Source: Paenibacillus tyrphae (GTDB taxonomy: Bacteria; Bacillota; Bacilli; Paenibacillales; NBRC-103111). From it: a stretch of 64,000 bases of DNA. The stretch covers positions 1 through 64,000 of the forward strand of contig NZ_BSDJ01000008.1 of assembly GCF_027925525.1 (NCBI RefSeq), written 5' to 3'. Below the pieces are notes generated by a model, which did no database searches, was not told where the DNA came from, and worked only from the letters and a program-made list of their open reading frames with translations. This document shows, piece after piece, positions 34,518-43,418 of this stretch. The position numbers were made by a program, and so were the translations under genes. Within the stretch, counting starts at the first letter, position 1. The number at the start of each line of letters is the position of its first letter.

Positions 34518-35540
34518 CTACCGCATCCCGGCTCCAAAATAATGCAGCATGCTTGCTTTGGCGTCTTCCAACGCAGGCAATTCGTCAGTCAAATAAGCCT
34601 GCGGCTCAAAAGCCCGGAGAACCTGCCGCAAGTAAACGTAAACTTCTTCATTGGTAGCCCATACTTCGCCGGGAACAAACTTTAGCTGTTCGACCAGAGC
34701 AAGAAAAGCGTCAACCAGCTCGTTCGCAATTTGCGTTTTATCGCTTAAGCCGTGTTTTAAAATTTGGCCCGAGCTCTGGTCTACGATCAGAAACATCTTC
34801 GGATAAAAGGGACGCTCTCCCTCATCAACAGGTATGGGTGCGAAGAAGCAGTCGATCTCCCAAATGCCCGCCGAACCTTTCGCTGATTTTTTCGCCTTGG
34901 TCAAACGAAGCTCGTCGATCGGATCAGCTTGCAGCGCAGGCATTTCCTCCAAGGGCTCCGGCTGCAGCCATTGATTCGACCAGACGATCCCGCCTTCGGT
35001 TCGGGAAGGCACTCGGACAAGGAACGTTTCTTCGTCTTCATGAAACAACGCATCCGGGTCATGGCGATGCTCCATTGCGATTTCACGCGCCTGCTGAATC
35101 GCCCATGTGAAGAAAAGCGCTTGCTCCTGCGTTAAGACCGGCCACGGCACAAAGCCGGGTTCGTACACCCGCAATGTCGGCCAAGCATGAGCGCCGCGGA
35201 ATTTGAGCCCAAGCTCCTTGATTTGTTTCAGCTCCCGCGGATACAGCTCGTCCCGATTGTCGAAGGAAAGCAGCAGCGCATCCTGGGTAAATCTGGGATC
35301 CTCATCCGATTCGCCCGAGAACATCCTCATAATTGAATTCAAGCCTTTGGTCCCCATATAAACGGACAGCCCGAAAACCTCGCCTCCGTTGCCTAAAATG
35401 CTGCAGTACCCGACTTCTCCGCTTTCCGGATTTTTCACGCCGAACATATGCGCGTTGGTCATCCATTCCCAGCACTTGCTTTGCTTGAAAGATATAGCCT
35501 CTTCGTATAATGCTTTCCACTGCTCTATCGTAGGATTCAT
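34518..35540 (-). CDS. Uncharacterised 340-residue protein
   Basis: I cannot assign a function. The product is soluble, acidic and aromatic-rich, with the segment CSILGNGGEVFGLSVYMG near residue 50 and a basic linker KAKKSAKGSAG near 220. The two halves look like separate alpha/beta domains. Similar proteins are annotated only as DUF families in Bacillales. The ATG at 35540 has GAGGA nine bases upstream. It may be co-transcribed with the Fic gene 55 bp downstream, but the link is only positional. Confidence 0.6.
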   Translation of the reverse strand: MNPTIEQWKALYEEAISFKQSKCWEWMTNAHMFGVKNPESGEVGYCSILGNGGEVFGLSVYMGTKGLNSIMRMFSGESDEDPRFTQDALLLSFDNRDELYPRELKQIKELGLKFRGAHAWPTLRVYEPGFVPWPVLTQEQALFFTWAIQQAREIAMEHRHDPDALFHEDEETFLVRVPSRTEGGIVWSNQWLQPEPLEEMPALQADPIDELRLTKAKKSAKGSAGIWEIDCFFAPIPVDEGERPFYPKMFLIVDQSSGQILKHGLSDKTQIANELVDAFLALVEQLKFVPGEVWATNEEVYVYLRQVLRAFEPQAYLTDELPALEDAKASMLHYFGAGMR

Positions 35541-35651
35541 CGGCACACTTCCTCATTTTTGAAAATGGTAAAACTATCGTCCCTATTCGATAAAAGCTCT
35601 TTGCCTCCCATGATTATACCATACTTATCCAAGTGAGCCTTCTCTTCCCCC

Positions 35652-35837
35652 TCACGATTCCTCTTCTAGATCGTCATCGGGCAGCTCAATTCCCATGCTG
35701 CGGAACCATTTCTTCTCGAGGCATTTCGGACATCGCTTGGGCGGTGCGAAGCCTTTGCTTTTATAAAATTTCTGTTCCTCCACTTCAAACCGAAAACGTT
35801 CTCCGCATTCCCGGCATTTCAAAAGCTCTGGCTCCAA
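35652..35837 (-). CDS. Small zinc-ribbon protein
   Basis: The 61-residue product has two CxxC pairs (CRECGERF and CPKCLEKK) separated by the FYKSKGF motif of the bacterial 'probable zinc-ribbon' family. It ends in an acidic tail. Its role is unknown, likely nucleic acid or protein binding. The TTG at 35837 lacks a strong site; a second TTG five codons later has GGAG upstream and would give a shorter protein. Confidence 0.65.
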   Translation of the reverse strand: MEPELLKCRECGERFRFEVEEQKFYKSKGFAPPKRCPKCLEKKWFRSMGIELPDDDLEEES

Positions 35838-35865
35838 TCCAGGGATCGCGAAACTCTTCTACTAT

Positions 35866-36097
35866 TTAGCTGCGCTCTATGGTCCAGCCCTGTTCCGTAA
35901 ATAAGAGCATCGGCAGCTTCCCGCTAAACTGAATCTCCAGAAAATCGTGGTGAATCATCCAATCTACTTTTAGCGTCCTGCCGCCCTGACAAGGGAATCC
36001 TCACCTCTACAACGCCACTGTACCTTTCTATCAGACAGTATAAACTAGAATCGGCTCCTGTAAAATGGAGACCTTTTGAATGCAGCTGCCAAAAAAT
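35866..36097 (-). pseudogene. Probable frameshifted small reading frame
   Basis: One minus-strand frame reads WQLHSKGLHFTGADSSLYCL then ERYSGVVEVRIP. The next frame then reads GGRTLKVDWMIHHDFLEIQF and ends TEQGWTIERS and a stop. Removing one base of the run near 35990 would join them into about 70 residues of plausible protein. No normal start codon is visible; an ATT after GGGAGGAGCGG is the only candidate. It could be a decayed gene or chance. Confidence 0.35.
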
Positions 36098-36147
36098 CCG
36101 CTCCTCCCCCGTTCACATATCCCTCCGGGACTTGAATATATTTAGTA

Positions 36148-36174
36148 ACAAGCACTTTTTTTTCAAGTACTTGT
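36148..36174. promoter_or_regulatory. Operator-like palindrome upstream of yhbH
   Basis: ACAAGCACTT and AAGTACTTGT are inverted with one mismatch around a T-rich centre, about 140 bp before yhbH. It could be a binding site for a dimeric regulator. I see no matching sporulation sigma promoter with confidence. Confidence 0.35.
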
Positions 36175-36313
36175 CATGATTCGTTACATGCTGCTTTACA
36201 CGCTATCGTCCATCCGCTCCCCAACACCGTTCAAGCATTCGACGCCGGCTCAGCCGCTTTTGACCGCGCTATCGAAGCAGCTTTGATCCAAAAGCTATCA
36301 GGAGGTGTTCCGC

Positions 36314-37474
36314 ATGACAGAGCCTTTATTTACCGTATCCCGCGAGGATTGGTCCCTGCACCGGAAAGGATATCAGGATCAGACCCGCCATCAGCAGAAA
36401 GTCCGGGAAGCGATTAAACAAAATCTGCCTGATCTGGTGACGGACGAAAGCATCATCATGTCGGACGGCAAGCAAATCGTCAAAGTGCCCATCCGCAGTC
36501 TGGATGAGTACCGTTTCCGCTATAACTACAACAAGAGCAAACATGTGGGGCAAGGCGACGGGGACAGCCAGGTCGGGGACGTGCTCGGGGTAGACCCGCA
36601 GCCCGCTTCCGGTCCGGGCAAGGGCGAGGGCGCCGGCAATCAGCCGGGAGACGACTATTATGATGCCGAGGTACAGATGGAGGAGCTGCAGTCCTTGCTC
36701 TTCGAAGAACTGGAGCTGCCGAACCTGCAGCAGAAGGAAAAACATAATGTCACAACCAAAGAAATCGTTTTCAACGATATCCGTAAAAAAGGAATCATGT
36801 CCAACATCGACAAGAAGCGGACGATTCTCGAAAATCTGAAACGGAACGCCACCTCGGGGGTTCCCGGTATTCATCATATCAGCCCGGACGATCTGCGCTA
36901 CAAGACGTGGGACGAAATCGTCACCCCTCACTCGAACGCGCTGGTGCTCGCCATGATGGACACGTCCGGCAGTATGGGGTCCTTTGAGAAATATATCGCG
37001 CGCAGCTTCTTCTTCTGGATGACGCGATTCCTGCGGACGAAATACGAGCAGGTGGAAATCATTTTCATCGCCCACCATACCGAGGCCAAGCAAGTGACGG
37101 AAGAAGAATTTTTCACCAAAGGCGAAAGCGGCGGCACGATCTGCTCTTCGGCCTATCAGCTTGCGGTCGACTTGATCGACCGGCGCTATCCGCCGTCCCG
37201 CTTCAATATATATCCGTTTCATTTCTCCGACGGCGATAACCTGACATCGGACAACGAGCGGTGCGTGCGGCTGATCGGCGAATTAATCAAGCGGGCGAAT
37301 CTGTTCGGATACGGCGAAGTAAATCAATATAACCGCAGCAGCACGCTGATGTCCGCTTACCGGAACATTCACGATCCGAAATTCGTGCACTACGTCATTC
37401 GTGAGAAAGGCGAGGTGTACAAGGCGCTCAAAACCTTTTTCCCGAAGGGCGCGGAGGGGAGGATCGCCCAGTGA
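36314..37474 (+). CDS. yhbH: YhbH family sporulation protein (DUF444)
   Basis: The 386-residue protein matches YhbH: a charged N-terminus with [15 protein letters not shown], a glycine-rich linker (residues ~80-120) and a C-terminal von Willebrand A-like domain with the MDTSGSMG metal site. In Bacilli it is a mother-cell sporulation gene usually found after prkA. The ATG at 36314 has AGGAGGTG at ideal spacing. It overlaps spoVR by four bases, so the two are translated together. prkA is not immediately upstream here. Confidence 0.9.
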   Translation: MTEPLFTVSREDWSLHRKGYQDQTRHQQKVREAIKQNLPDLVTDESIIMSDGKQIVKVPIRSLDEYRFRYNYNKSKHVGQGDGDSQVGDVLGVDPQPASGPGKGEGAGNQPGDDYYDAEVQMEELQSLLFEELELPNLQQKEKHNVTTKEIVFNDIRKKGIMSNIDKKRTILENLKRNATSGVPGIHHISPDDLRYKTWDEIVTPHSNALVLAMMDTSGSMGSFEKYIARSFFFWMTRFLRTKYEQVEIIFIAHHTEAKQVTEEEFFTKGESGGTICSSAYQLAVDLIDRRYPPSRFNIYPFHFSDGDNLTSDNERCVRLIGELIKRANLFGYGEVNQYNRSSTLMSAYRNIHDPKFVHYVIREKGEVYKALKTFFPKGAEGRIAQ

Positions 37475-38901
37475 ATGCGGATGATATCAAGCATTTGGAA
37501 TACGCCATCGCGGAAATTACCGAGGTCGCCAGCGGCTTCGGTCTTGACTTTTACCCGATGCGCTACGAGATATGCCCTGCCGATATTATCTACACATTCG
37601 GCGCTTACGGGATGCCGACCCGCTTCAGTCATTGGAGTTTCGGAAAAACTTTCCATAAAATGAAGATGCAGTACGACTTTGGACTCAGCAAAATTTACGA
37701 GCTTGTCATCAACTCCGACCCGTGCTACGCTTTCCTGCTCGACGGCAATTCGCTCGTTCAGAACAAGCTGATCGTGGCGCACGTGCTGGCGCACTGCGAC
37801 TTTTTCAAAAACAACGTCCGCTTTTCCAAAACGAACCGCAACATGGTCGAGAGCATGTCCGCCACGGCCGAGCGTATCCGCCAGTACGAGATCGAATACG
37901 GGACGGACGAGGTAGAACGGTTTATCGATGCCGTGCTCGCCATTCAAGAGCATGTCGATCCGTTGATCACAAAGCCGTACCGCGGACGCGGCAGCGGCCG
38001 GGAAGAAGCGGCGGACGATCCGAAAAAACCTTCGGAGCGCAAATTCGGCTACGAGGATTTGTGGGATTTGGATGAGAAGCCCGCGGCCAAGACCGCCAAC
38101 AAGAAAGAAGTTCCGGCCAAGTTTCCGGCCGAGCCGGAGAAGGATCTGATGCTGTTTATCGAAGAGCATGCCCCTTACCTGAAGGATTGGCAGCGCGACA
38201 TCATGACGATGCTGCGGGATGAAATGCTGTATTTCTGGCCGCAAATGGAGACGAAAATTATGAACGAAGGCTGGGCCTCCTACTGGCATCAGCGTATTAT
38301 GCGAGAGCTCGATCTGACCGACTCCGAGACGATCGAATACTCCAAGCTGAATTCCTCCGTCGTCGTCCCTTCCCGCCATACGCTCAACCCGTATTACCTG
38401 GGACTGAAAATTTTCGAGGACATCGAGAAGCGTTGGGATAAGCCGTCGCAGGAGGACCGCGACCGGTTCGGCTATAAAGGCGGCGAAGGCCGGCAGAAGA
38501 TTTTCGAGGTACGCGAATTCGACTCCGATCTATCGTTCATTCGCAACTATATGACCAAGAAGCTATGCGACGAGCTCGATTTGTACATTTTCGAGAAAAA
38601 GGGGCCGGAGTGGAAAATTACCGACAAGTCTTGGGAACATATCCGCGACCAGCTCGTGTACTCCCGGGTGAACGGCGGCTTTCCTTATATTGTGGTCGAG
38701 AACGGGGATTTCGAGAAGAACGGCGAGCTGTATTTGAAGCATATGTACGAAGGCATCGAGCTCGATTTGAAGTATGTGGAACGGACCCTCCCGTATATTC
38801 ACCGGCTGTGGGGGAAGACAGTGCATCTGGAATCGATCATCGAAACGAAGCCGGTGCTGTTCACCTTCGACGGGAAGAAGCAGAATAGGAAGTTTTTGTA
38901 A
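37471..38901 (+). CDS. spoVR: SpoVR family stage V sporulation protein
   Basis: This 476-residue protein has the SpoVR hallmarks [34 protein letters not shown] and [10 protein letters not shown]. SpoVR acts in spore cortex formation; its biochemical activity is not established. The GTG start overlaps the yhbH stop. A lysine/glutamate-rich insertion near residues 170-225 ([15 protein letters not shown]) looks like a flexible linker. A strong terminator follows. Confidence 0.92.
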   Translation: MNADDIKHLEYAIAEITEVASGFGLDFYPMRYEICPADIIYTFGAYGMPTRFSHWSFGKTFHKMKMQYDFGLSKIYELVINSDPCYAFLLDGNSLVQNKLIVAHVLAHCDFFKNNVRFSKTNRNMVESMSATAERIRQYEIEYGTDEVERFIDAVLAIQEHVDPLITKPYRGRGSGREEAADDPKKPSERKFGYEDLWDLDEKPAAKTANKKEVPAKFPAEPEKDLMLFIEEHAPYLKDWQRDIMTMLRDEMLYFWPQMETKIMNEGWASYWHQRIMRELDLTDSETIEYSKLNSSVVVPSRHTLNPYYLGLKIFEDIEKRWDKPSQEDRDRFGYKGGEGRQKIFEVREFDSDLSFIRNYMTKKLCDELDLYIFEKKGPEWKITDKSWEHIRDQLVYSRVNGGFPYIVVENGDFEKNGELYLKHMYEGIELDLKYVERTLPYIHRLWGKTVHLESIIETKPVLFTFDGKKQNRKFL

Positions 38902-38909
38902 AAAAAATA

Positions 38910-38947
38910 ACAGAAGCCGCAGCGGCAAATGCTGTTGCGGCTTCTGT
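38910..38947 (+). terminator. Intrinsic terminator after spoVR
   Basis: ACAGAAGCCGCAGCGGCA pairs with TGCTGTTGCGGCTTCTGT with three mismatches. The A-run lies on the left side, so it also fits a minus-strand terminator for transcripts entering from the right. Confidence 0.8.
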
Positions 38948-38996
38948 CTGCTGAAAGAACAGAAATAGTAGATTGCCGGAGAATAAATGTTGTTAT

Positions 38997-39149
38997 TTGC
39001 TGCCCGCTCTGACGCTCATGATCGGCTTCGGTTCGCTTCTTATTGCGCTGCTGACGCTGGTTGTGACCATCGTCATCGTGCTTACCCAAAACAAAAAGAA
39101 ACTTCTTTTTCATACCTGCAAGCCGTCCCCTGCTCATTTACGACATTAA
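38997..39149 (+). CDS. Small holin-like toxin candidate
   Basis: A 43-50 residue frame contains PALTLMIGFGSLLIALLT and then LVVTIVIVLTQNKKK. This is the pattern of Firmicute holin-like type I toxins: an ALxLMI...FG start, a single membrane span and a basic tail. TTG at 38997 or ATG at 39018 could start it. The only good ribosome site (GGAG at 38978) is placed for an ATG at 38987 in another frame, so a one-base shift in the CCC near 39003 may have broken the gene. Its end overlaps the convergent lipoprotein gene. Confidence 0.55.
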   Translation: MLPALTLMIGFGSLLIALLTLVVTIVIVLTQNKKKLLFHTCKPSPAHLRH

Positions 39150-40117
39150 AAAATATGTTCATACTCCGAGGCAACGCTACCAACCTTACTGCTGAATTTC
39201 TCGGGAGTACCGCTTGGATACTGGTAGTCGTTTGGTGAAGGGACTTTCTCTACTTTTTCCTGCTTATTCACCCGCTCAACCATTTCCGAGGCAGCAGCCT
39301 TAACCTCCTTGGCTGCATTTACGTATTTTTCATATTTATATTTATCGGAACTATCTTTGTCGACCATGACCTGATACTGCTGGGTGACAATCTTGAGATC
39401 TTCCACAAGCACGTCGTATTTCGGTTTGAAAGCATTCATATCCAAATCCAGCACGTTGTCGGCCGTAATGCCCTGACGTGACAACTCCACGGACATCGCT
39501 TCGGCATCGACCACCAATTTTAAGGTACTGTACCGGAAATCCTGCTTGTCGCTCGTATAGCTTTCCAGGTGCGCTTTTCTGAGCTCGGCGCCCAGATTTC
39601 TCATCGCTGCGGAAAATTCTTCTCTGATTGGGTATAGCGCCGCCCACGCCTGTCTTATTCTCGCATGCAGTTCCTTGCCCTTGGCGAAATTATCGTCGAC
39701 ATAGTTTTTCATCTCGTAGTAATCGTATGCTTCAGCCAACGCGGCCTTCAACTCATTGATCACCGGCCTCATTCGGATCACGATCGGATCGACGGTTGGA
39801 AAGACCGGTTTTTTGTCGACATAGCTTAAGCTCCTGTCAAGAAGCTCAGTCTTATTCGTTCGACTTCCTTTATACGTTGAGAACGAGCGCATCTTGTAGT
39901 CGAAATCCTTTGGGATCACCGGCTGCTCGCCGTCACCCAGATTTTCGAAGTAATCGGACAGCACTTTTTCTATCAAATGCGAGTCGATGTAATCCTTCAT
40001 TGCCCAATAAGCCCTTTCCTTTTCCGGCTCTGTTGCCGCCATCGGTCTCGGTCCGCCGCAAGCGGTGATGAGGGCGCTTAATAAAATGAGTGTAAGAAAT
40101 AACCTGACTTTGTTCAA
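39146..40117 (-). CDS. DUF3829 (YiiG-like) lipoprotein
   Basis: The 323-residue product starts with a signal peptide and lipobox ITAC, so it is exported and lipid-anchored. The mature part is alpha-helical and charged, with the DUF3829-like AYDYYEMKNYVDDNFAKGKELHARI segment. The function is unknown. A TTG at 40117 is the likely start, with AGGAAATA and GGAGG upstream; a longer TTG start at 40135 overlaps the site. Its stop overlaps the end of the toxin-like frame on the other strand. Confidence 0.7.
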   Translation of the reverse strand: MNKVRLFLTLILLSALITACGGPRPMAATEPEKERAYWAMKDYIDSHLIEKVLSDYFENLGDGEQPVIPKDFDYKMRSFSTYKGSRTNKTELLDRSLSYVDKKPVFPTVDPIVIRMRPVINELKAALAEAYDYYEMKNYVDDNFAKGKELHARIRQAWAALYPIREEFSAAMRNLGAELRKAHLESYTSDKQDFRYSTLKLVVDAEAMSVELSRQGITADNVLDLDMNAFKPKYDVLVEDLKIVTQQYQVMVDKDSSDKYKYEKYVNAAKEVKAAASEMVERVNKQEKVEKVPSPNDYQYPSGTPEKFSSKVGSVASEYEHIF

Positions 40118-40230
40118 TATTTCCTGAGCCTCCAAGCTATTAGAAACCTAACGCGTCCCAATGGATAGGACTCAGCTTGTATATCGGCTTGACAACTAGA
40201 AATCTTTAGAGCGAATGCCAATAAAGTGGT

Positions 40231-40267
40231 AAAAAAAAGCCCCGGTAGTAGCAATACGCCGCGGCTT
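40231..40267 (-). terminator. Intrinsic terminator of the ami operon
   Basis: On the minus strand AGCCGCGG...CCGGGGCT forms a stem followed by TTTTTTTT, 17 bp past the amiS stop. Confidence 0.85.
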
Positions 40268-40283
40268 CATGATTCGAATTAAC

Positions 40284-40898
40284 TTACGACGACACCTCTA
40301 CTCCGTGCGACGCTTTCCGCCGGGTCAGCGCATACGCAATCCCATAGCCAACCACGGTAAGGCCCGCTGCCGCTTCCGTGACGCCCGCGCCGATGCGCTC
40401 CCACTCGCCGATGAGGATAAGAAAAGCGGGAATCGTCGCCGTCATCCACGCTTGAATAAGCGTCACCCATCCGACAAATGCGCCAATATTGCGCTTGAGC
40501 GCCAGCAGAACAAAAAACAAGGTCCACAGGAACGACCACATGAGCCAGATGATGCCGAACTTTTCATCGTGAAAGTGAAGGAAATTGATGGCCGCATAGC
40601 CTATGGCAAGAACGGCGACCCATAACGAATACCAACCGACGCCGCTCGCATCCACGCCTAACAAGTTCGTAATACCAACATATAAATAGGTGAGGCCGAA
40701 CAGAAATATCCCTGACGCCTGAAATATCGTCCATGCGTCTCCCCCTGAAGTAAAGATCATATAAAACGGGGTGATCACCTGCATGGCACCGATAAACAGG
40801 TTGAACACGCCAGCGCTCTTGCCGTCTATGCGGCCGAGCAGCATCAAGCCGTTCAGAAACAGTACCGCGCCGACATACAGCAGACCAACGGTGCTCAT
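40284..40898 (-). CDS. amiS: AmiS/UreI family amide channel
   Basis: The 204-residue protein has six to seven membrane spans and the AmiS/UreI pattern (LLYVGAVLFLNGLMLLG, FLHFHDEKFGIIWLMWSFLW). UreI is a proton-gated urea channel; AmiS is its amidase-operon relative and should let short amides cross the membrane. The ATG at 40898 overlaps the amiB stop (ATGA) and has GAGGAGGTG upstream. It is the last gene of amiE-amiB-amiS. Confidence 0.9.
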   Translation of the reverse strand: MSTVGLLYVGAVLFLNGLMLLGRIDGKSAGVFNLFIGAMQVITPFYMIFTSGGDAWTIFQASGIFLFGLTYLYVGITNLLGVDASGVGWYSLWVAVLAIGYAAINFLHFHDEKFGIIWLMWSFLWTLFFVLLALKRNIGAFVGWVTLIQAWMTATIPAFLILIGEWERIGAGVTEAAAGLTVVGYGIAYALTRRKASHGVEVSS

Positions 40899-42028
40899 CT
40901 TGTCACCTCCTCGGCTTCGTGCACCAGCCGCTCGTCGTCCTCGTACCACGCCAGCCCGTCCCGTTTCCCTCGTACGTAATATGTCACGAACGGATCATCC
41001 TGCCGCCGGTTTCCGAGCAGCCCGGCCAGCGGGATTTCGACGCAGGTTCTGACGGCTCTTTTTAACGAGCGTGCGCCATACTGCTTGTCGAAGCCCAGAG
41101 ACGCAACGAGTTCTTTGGCGGACGGGTCGAGCAGCACCATGCAGCGGTGCTTCAGGACCCGGAGGTTGAGCGAATCCAGCAGCGAATCCAGGATCGGTCC
41201 GAGCCCGTCGCGCCGGAGCCAGTTAAATACATAGATATCGTCGATGCGGTTGATAAATTCGGGCGAAAACCGGCGCTCCGTCTTTTTCTGTACGATAGTC
41301 CGCAGAAGCTCGCGTTCGGAAGCCCCCCAATGCTGGGGCTGTGCAACCCATCCAAGTTTTTTCCAGAAAGCCTTCAAGCTTCCGTCGGCAAATTCCGTAA
41401 TGTCCTGTGCCCCCAAATTGCTGGTCATAAAAATAATACTATTACGGAAATTGATCGTTTTCTCTCCCGACGACAAGACCATCATCCCGTTGTCCAGAAC
41501 GCCCAGCAGCGAATAGATGACTTGGTCGTTCGCCTTCTCCAGCTCATCGAACAGCACGATGCCGGGTTTGCCGTAAGAGCCCTCGATGCGCTGCGTATCG
41601 AACAGCGACGTGCCTTCCTTGCTGCCTACGTAGCCGGGAGGCGCACCGGTCAAGGCGGCGGCATAATGCTCCTGAGCCAGCGTATTCATATCGATCCGGC
41701 AAAAGGCCTCGGCACTGCCGTGAATCGCTTCCGCCAACGCTCTCACCGTTTCGGTCTTCCCTACTCCCGTCGGTCCCAAAAACAACGCCACATACAAAGG
41801 CCGATTCGGCTCCGAAATGTCGGACCAGACGACCCTTAGCATCTCCTCCAATCGCCCGACGGCTTCGTCCTGCCCGAAAATTTTCAACCGGACCTTCTGC
41901 ATGACGCGATCGACGTCAAATTGGAACCGGGTCACGGCCCGGGGAGAAGAAGAACGGTTCTCTTCTTCTCCGGTATCCTGTTCTTGGCGCTGATGGATCG
42001 TTTTCAACTTCTCCGCGATGAACGACAT
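40895..42028 (-). CDS. amiB: AmiB-type ClpB-like AAA+ ATPase
   Basis: The 377-residue protein is a single ClpA/B-type AAA+ module. It has Walker A (GPTGVGKT), Walker B (VLFDELEKA), sensor 1 (IIFMTSN), an arginine finger near RFSPEFINRID and a ClpB D2-small domain with GARSLKRAV. AmiB of the Pseudomonas amidase operon has the same type and place; it may assist assembly or transport of amidase components. It has no N-domain or second AAA module. The start follows the amiE stop by one base. Confidence 0.88.
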   Translation of the reverse strand: MSFIAEKLKTIHQRQEQDTGEEENRSSSPRAVTRFQFDVDRVMQKVRLKIFGQDEAVGRLEEMLRVVWSDISEPNRPLYVALFLGPTGVGKTETVRALAEAIHGSAEAFCRIDMNTLAQEHYAAALTGAPPGYVGSKEGTSLFDTQRIEGSYGKPGIVLFDELEKANDQVIYSLLGVLDNGMMVLSSGEKTINFRNSIIFMTSNLGAQDITEFADGSLKAFWKKLGWVAQPQHWGASERELLRTIVQKKTERRFSPEFINRIDDIYVFNWLRRDGLGPILDSLLDSLNLRVLKHRCMVLLDPSAKELVASLGFDKQYGARSLKRAVRTCVEIPLAGLLGNRRQDDPFVTYYVRGKRDGLAWYEDDERLVHEAEEVTR

Positions 42029-42029
42029 G

Positions 42030-43076
42030 TCAGCCTCCGGCAGCCTTTTGCTTGCCCTCGTGCGGAATTCCCTCGATCGGGCATTCTGCGGTTCCGACGG
42101 TCGACCGGGTGAACTTCTCTACGTTTTCCCTCGCCTTCTCGGCATCCAGCACCCAGGTGCGGTAAAAGTCAAACGGACATTCCGCAATCCCTTTGTCGCC
42201 GTCCCCGGAATGAATGAGTCCCGTATAGCCGCGATGGAGCAGCTTGAACAGATGGTTCTGAGATTGGGCGTTTTTGCGGAAATCGCGGATTAACGAAACC
42301 GACAGCTCGGCGTACTGGATGCCGTTTTCCTCCGTGCCGCATTCCCCGAGCGTGCGTCCGTCGAAGCCGATGATCGAGGAGTGGCCGAAATAAGAGTAAA
42401 CGCCGTCGAAGCCGGCCGCATTGGCTACAGCCACATACGTGTTGTTCGACCAAGCCATCGCTTTCGCCATGATGATTTGCTGGTCCTTCGACGGATACAT
42501 GTAGCCTTGGCAGCGCACGATCAGCTCGGCTCCCTTCATCGCACAGTCGCGCCATATTTCGGGATAGTTGCCGTCGTCGCAGACGATAAGGCTGATTTTA
42601 AGCCCCTTCGGCCCTTCCGCTACGTACGTACAGTCGCCGGGATACCAGCCTTCGATCGGGCACCACGGAATAATTTTTCTGTATTTCTGAACGATGTCCC
42701 CTTTATTGTTCATCAGAATCAAGGTGTTGTACGGAGCTTTGTTCGGATGAGCCTCGTGCCGTTCCCCGGTCAAGGAGAACACGCCCCACGTATTGGCCTT
42801 CCTGCAAGCCTCGGCGAAAATGGCGGTTTCTTCTCCGGGAATGGAGGAAGCGGTTTCGTACATTTCCTGCTCGTCGTACATAATGCCGTGGGTGCTGTAT
42901 TCTGGAAAAACAACGAGGTCCATGCCCGGCAAGCCCTGCTTCATCCCGACGATCATATCGGCGATCCTGCGGCAGTTGTCCAGAACCTCCGCCCGGGTAT
43001 GCAGGCGCGGCATCTTATAGTTCACCACTGCCACCCCTACTGTGTCCTGACTGCTGGAAATGTCTCCATGTCTCAT
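42030..43076 (-). CDS. amiE: Aliphatic amidase
   Basis: This 348-residue nitrilase-superfamily enzyme hydrolyses short aliphatic amides to acid plus ammonia. The catalytic triad E59 (FPEYSTHG), K134 (YRKIIPW) and C166 ([11 protein letters not shown]) lies at the same residue numbers as in Pseudomonas AmiE, and the length matches. AAGGAGGGG precedes the ATG. It is the first gene of amiE-amiB-amiS, driven by the sigma-54 promoter at 43153-43169. Confidence 0.95.
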   Translation of the reverse strand: MRHGDISSSQDTVGVAVVNYKMPRLHTRAEVLDNCRRIADMIVGMKQGLPGMDLVVFPEYSTHGIMYDEQEMYETASSIPGEETAIFAEACRKANTWGVFSLTGERHEAHPNKAPYNTLILMNNKGDIVQKYRKIIPWCPIEGWYPGDCTYVAEGPKGLKISLIVCDDGNYPEIWRDCAMKGAELIVRCQGYMYPSKDQQIIMAKAMAWSNNTYVAVANAAGFDGVYSYFGHSSIIGFDGRTLGECGTEENGIQYAELSVSLIRDFRKNAQSQNHLFKLLHRGYTGLIHSGDGDKGIAECPFDFYRTWVLDAEKARENVEKFTRSTVGTAECPIEGIPHEGKQKAAGG

Positions 43077-43152
43077 CGAAAACCCCTCCTTGGTGTTTTA
43101 CATCAGCCGGGTAAGGTTCATCTCGCCGTCCGGCCGACTTGACCAGGATTAA

Positions 43153-43169
43153 AGCAAAATCCGTGCCAA
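43153..43169 (-). promoter_or_regulatory. Sigma-54 (-24/-12) promoter of amiE
   Basis: The minus strand reads TTGGCACGGATTTTGCT, that is TTGGCAC-N5-TTGCT, a near-perfect RpoN promoter. Transcription would start near 43142, about 65 nt before amiE. Confidence 0.9.
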
Positions 43170-43219
43170 TAAAATTTTCCGCCAGATAAAAGAAACCGCT
43201 TACAATAATTGCCGCCGTT

Positions 43220-43236
43220 TGTCGCAAATTGAGACA
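43220..43236. promoter_or_regulatory. Upstream activator site 1
   Basis: TGTCGCAAATTGAGACA is an imperfect palindrome about 90 bp upstream of the predicted amiE start point. It matches a second site at 43293-43309. Confidence 0.6.
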
Positions 43237-43292
43237 ATTGCAGCCCACGTTCCTATGCGAAAAGCGTCAAAACACTCCACAAACCTGTAACT

Positions 43293-43309
43293 GTCGCAAA
43301 ATGATACAC
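43293..43309. promoter_or_regulatory. Upstream activator site 2
   Basis: TGTCGCAAAATGATACA repeats site 1 with the centres 73 bp apart, close to seven helical turns, as expected for enhancer sites of a sigma-54 activator. Confidence 0.6.
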
Positions 43310-43355
43310 TGTCTTATTTTTACACACGAGCCATAAGAAAAAAGTCAACCCCCAA

Positions 43356-43383
43356 TTTCAAACGGTTTGATTTTTGTTATAAT
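43356..43383 (+). promoter_or_regulatory. Sigma-A promoter of the amidase regulator gene
   Basis: TTTCAA and TATAAT are separated by 16 bp, about 35 bp before the regulator start. The -10 matches consensus. Confidence 0.65.
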
Positions 43384-43418
43384 AAAGACACAAACCTACC
43401 AAGGAGAGGCGGAGTTCG

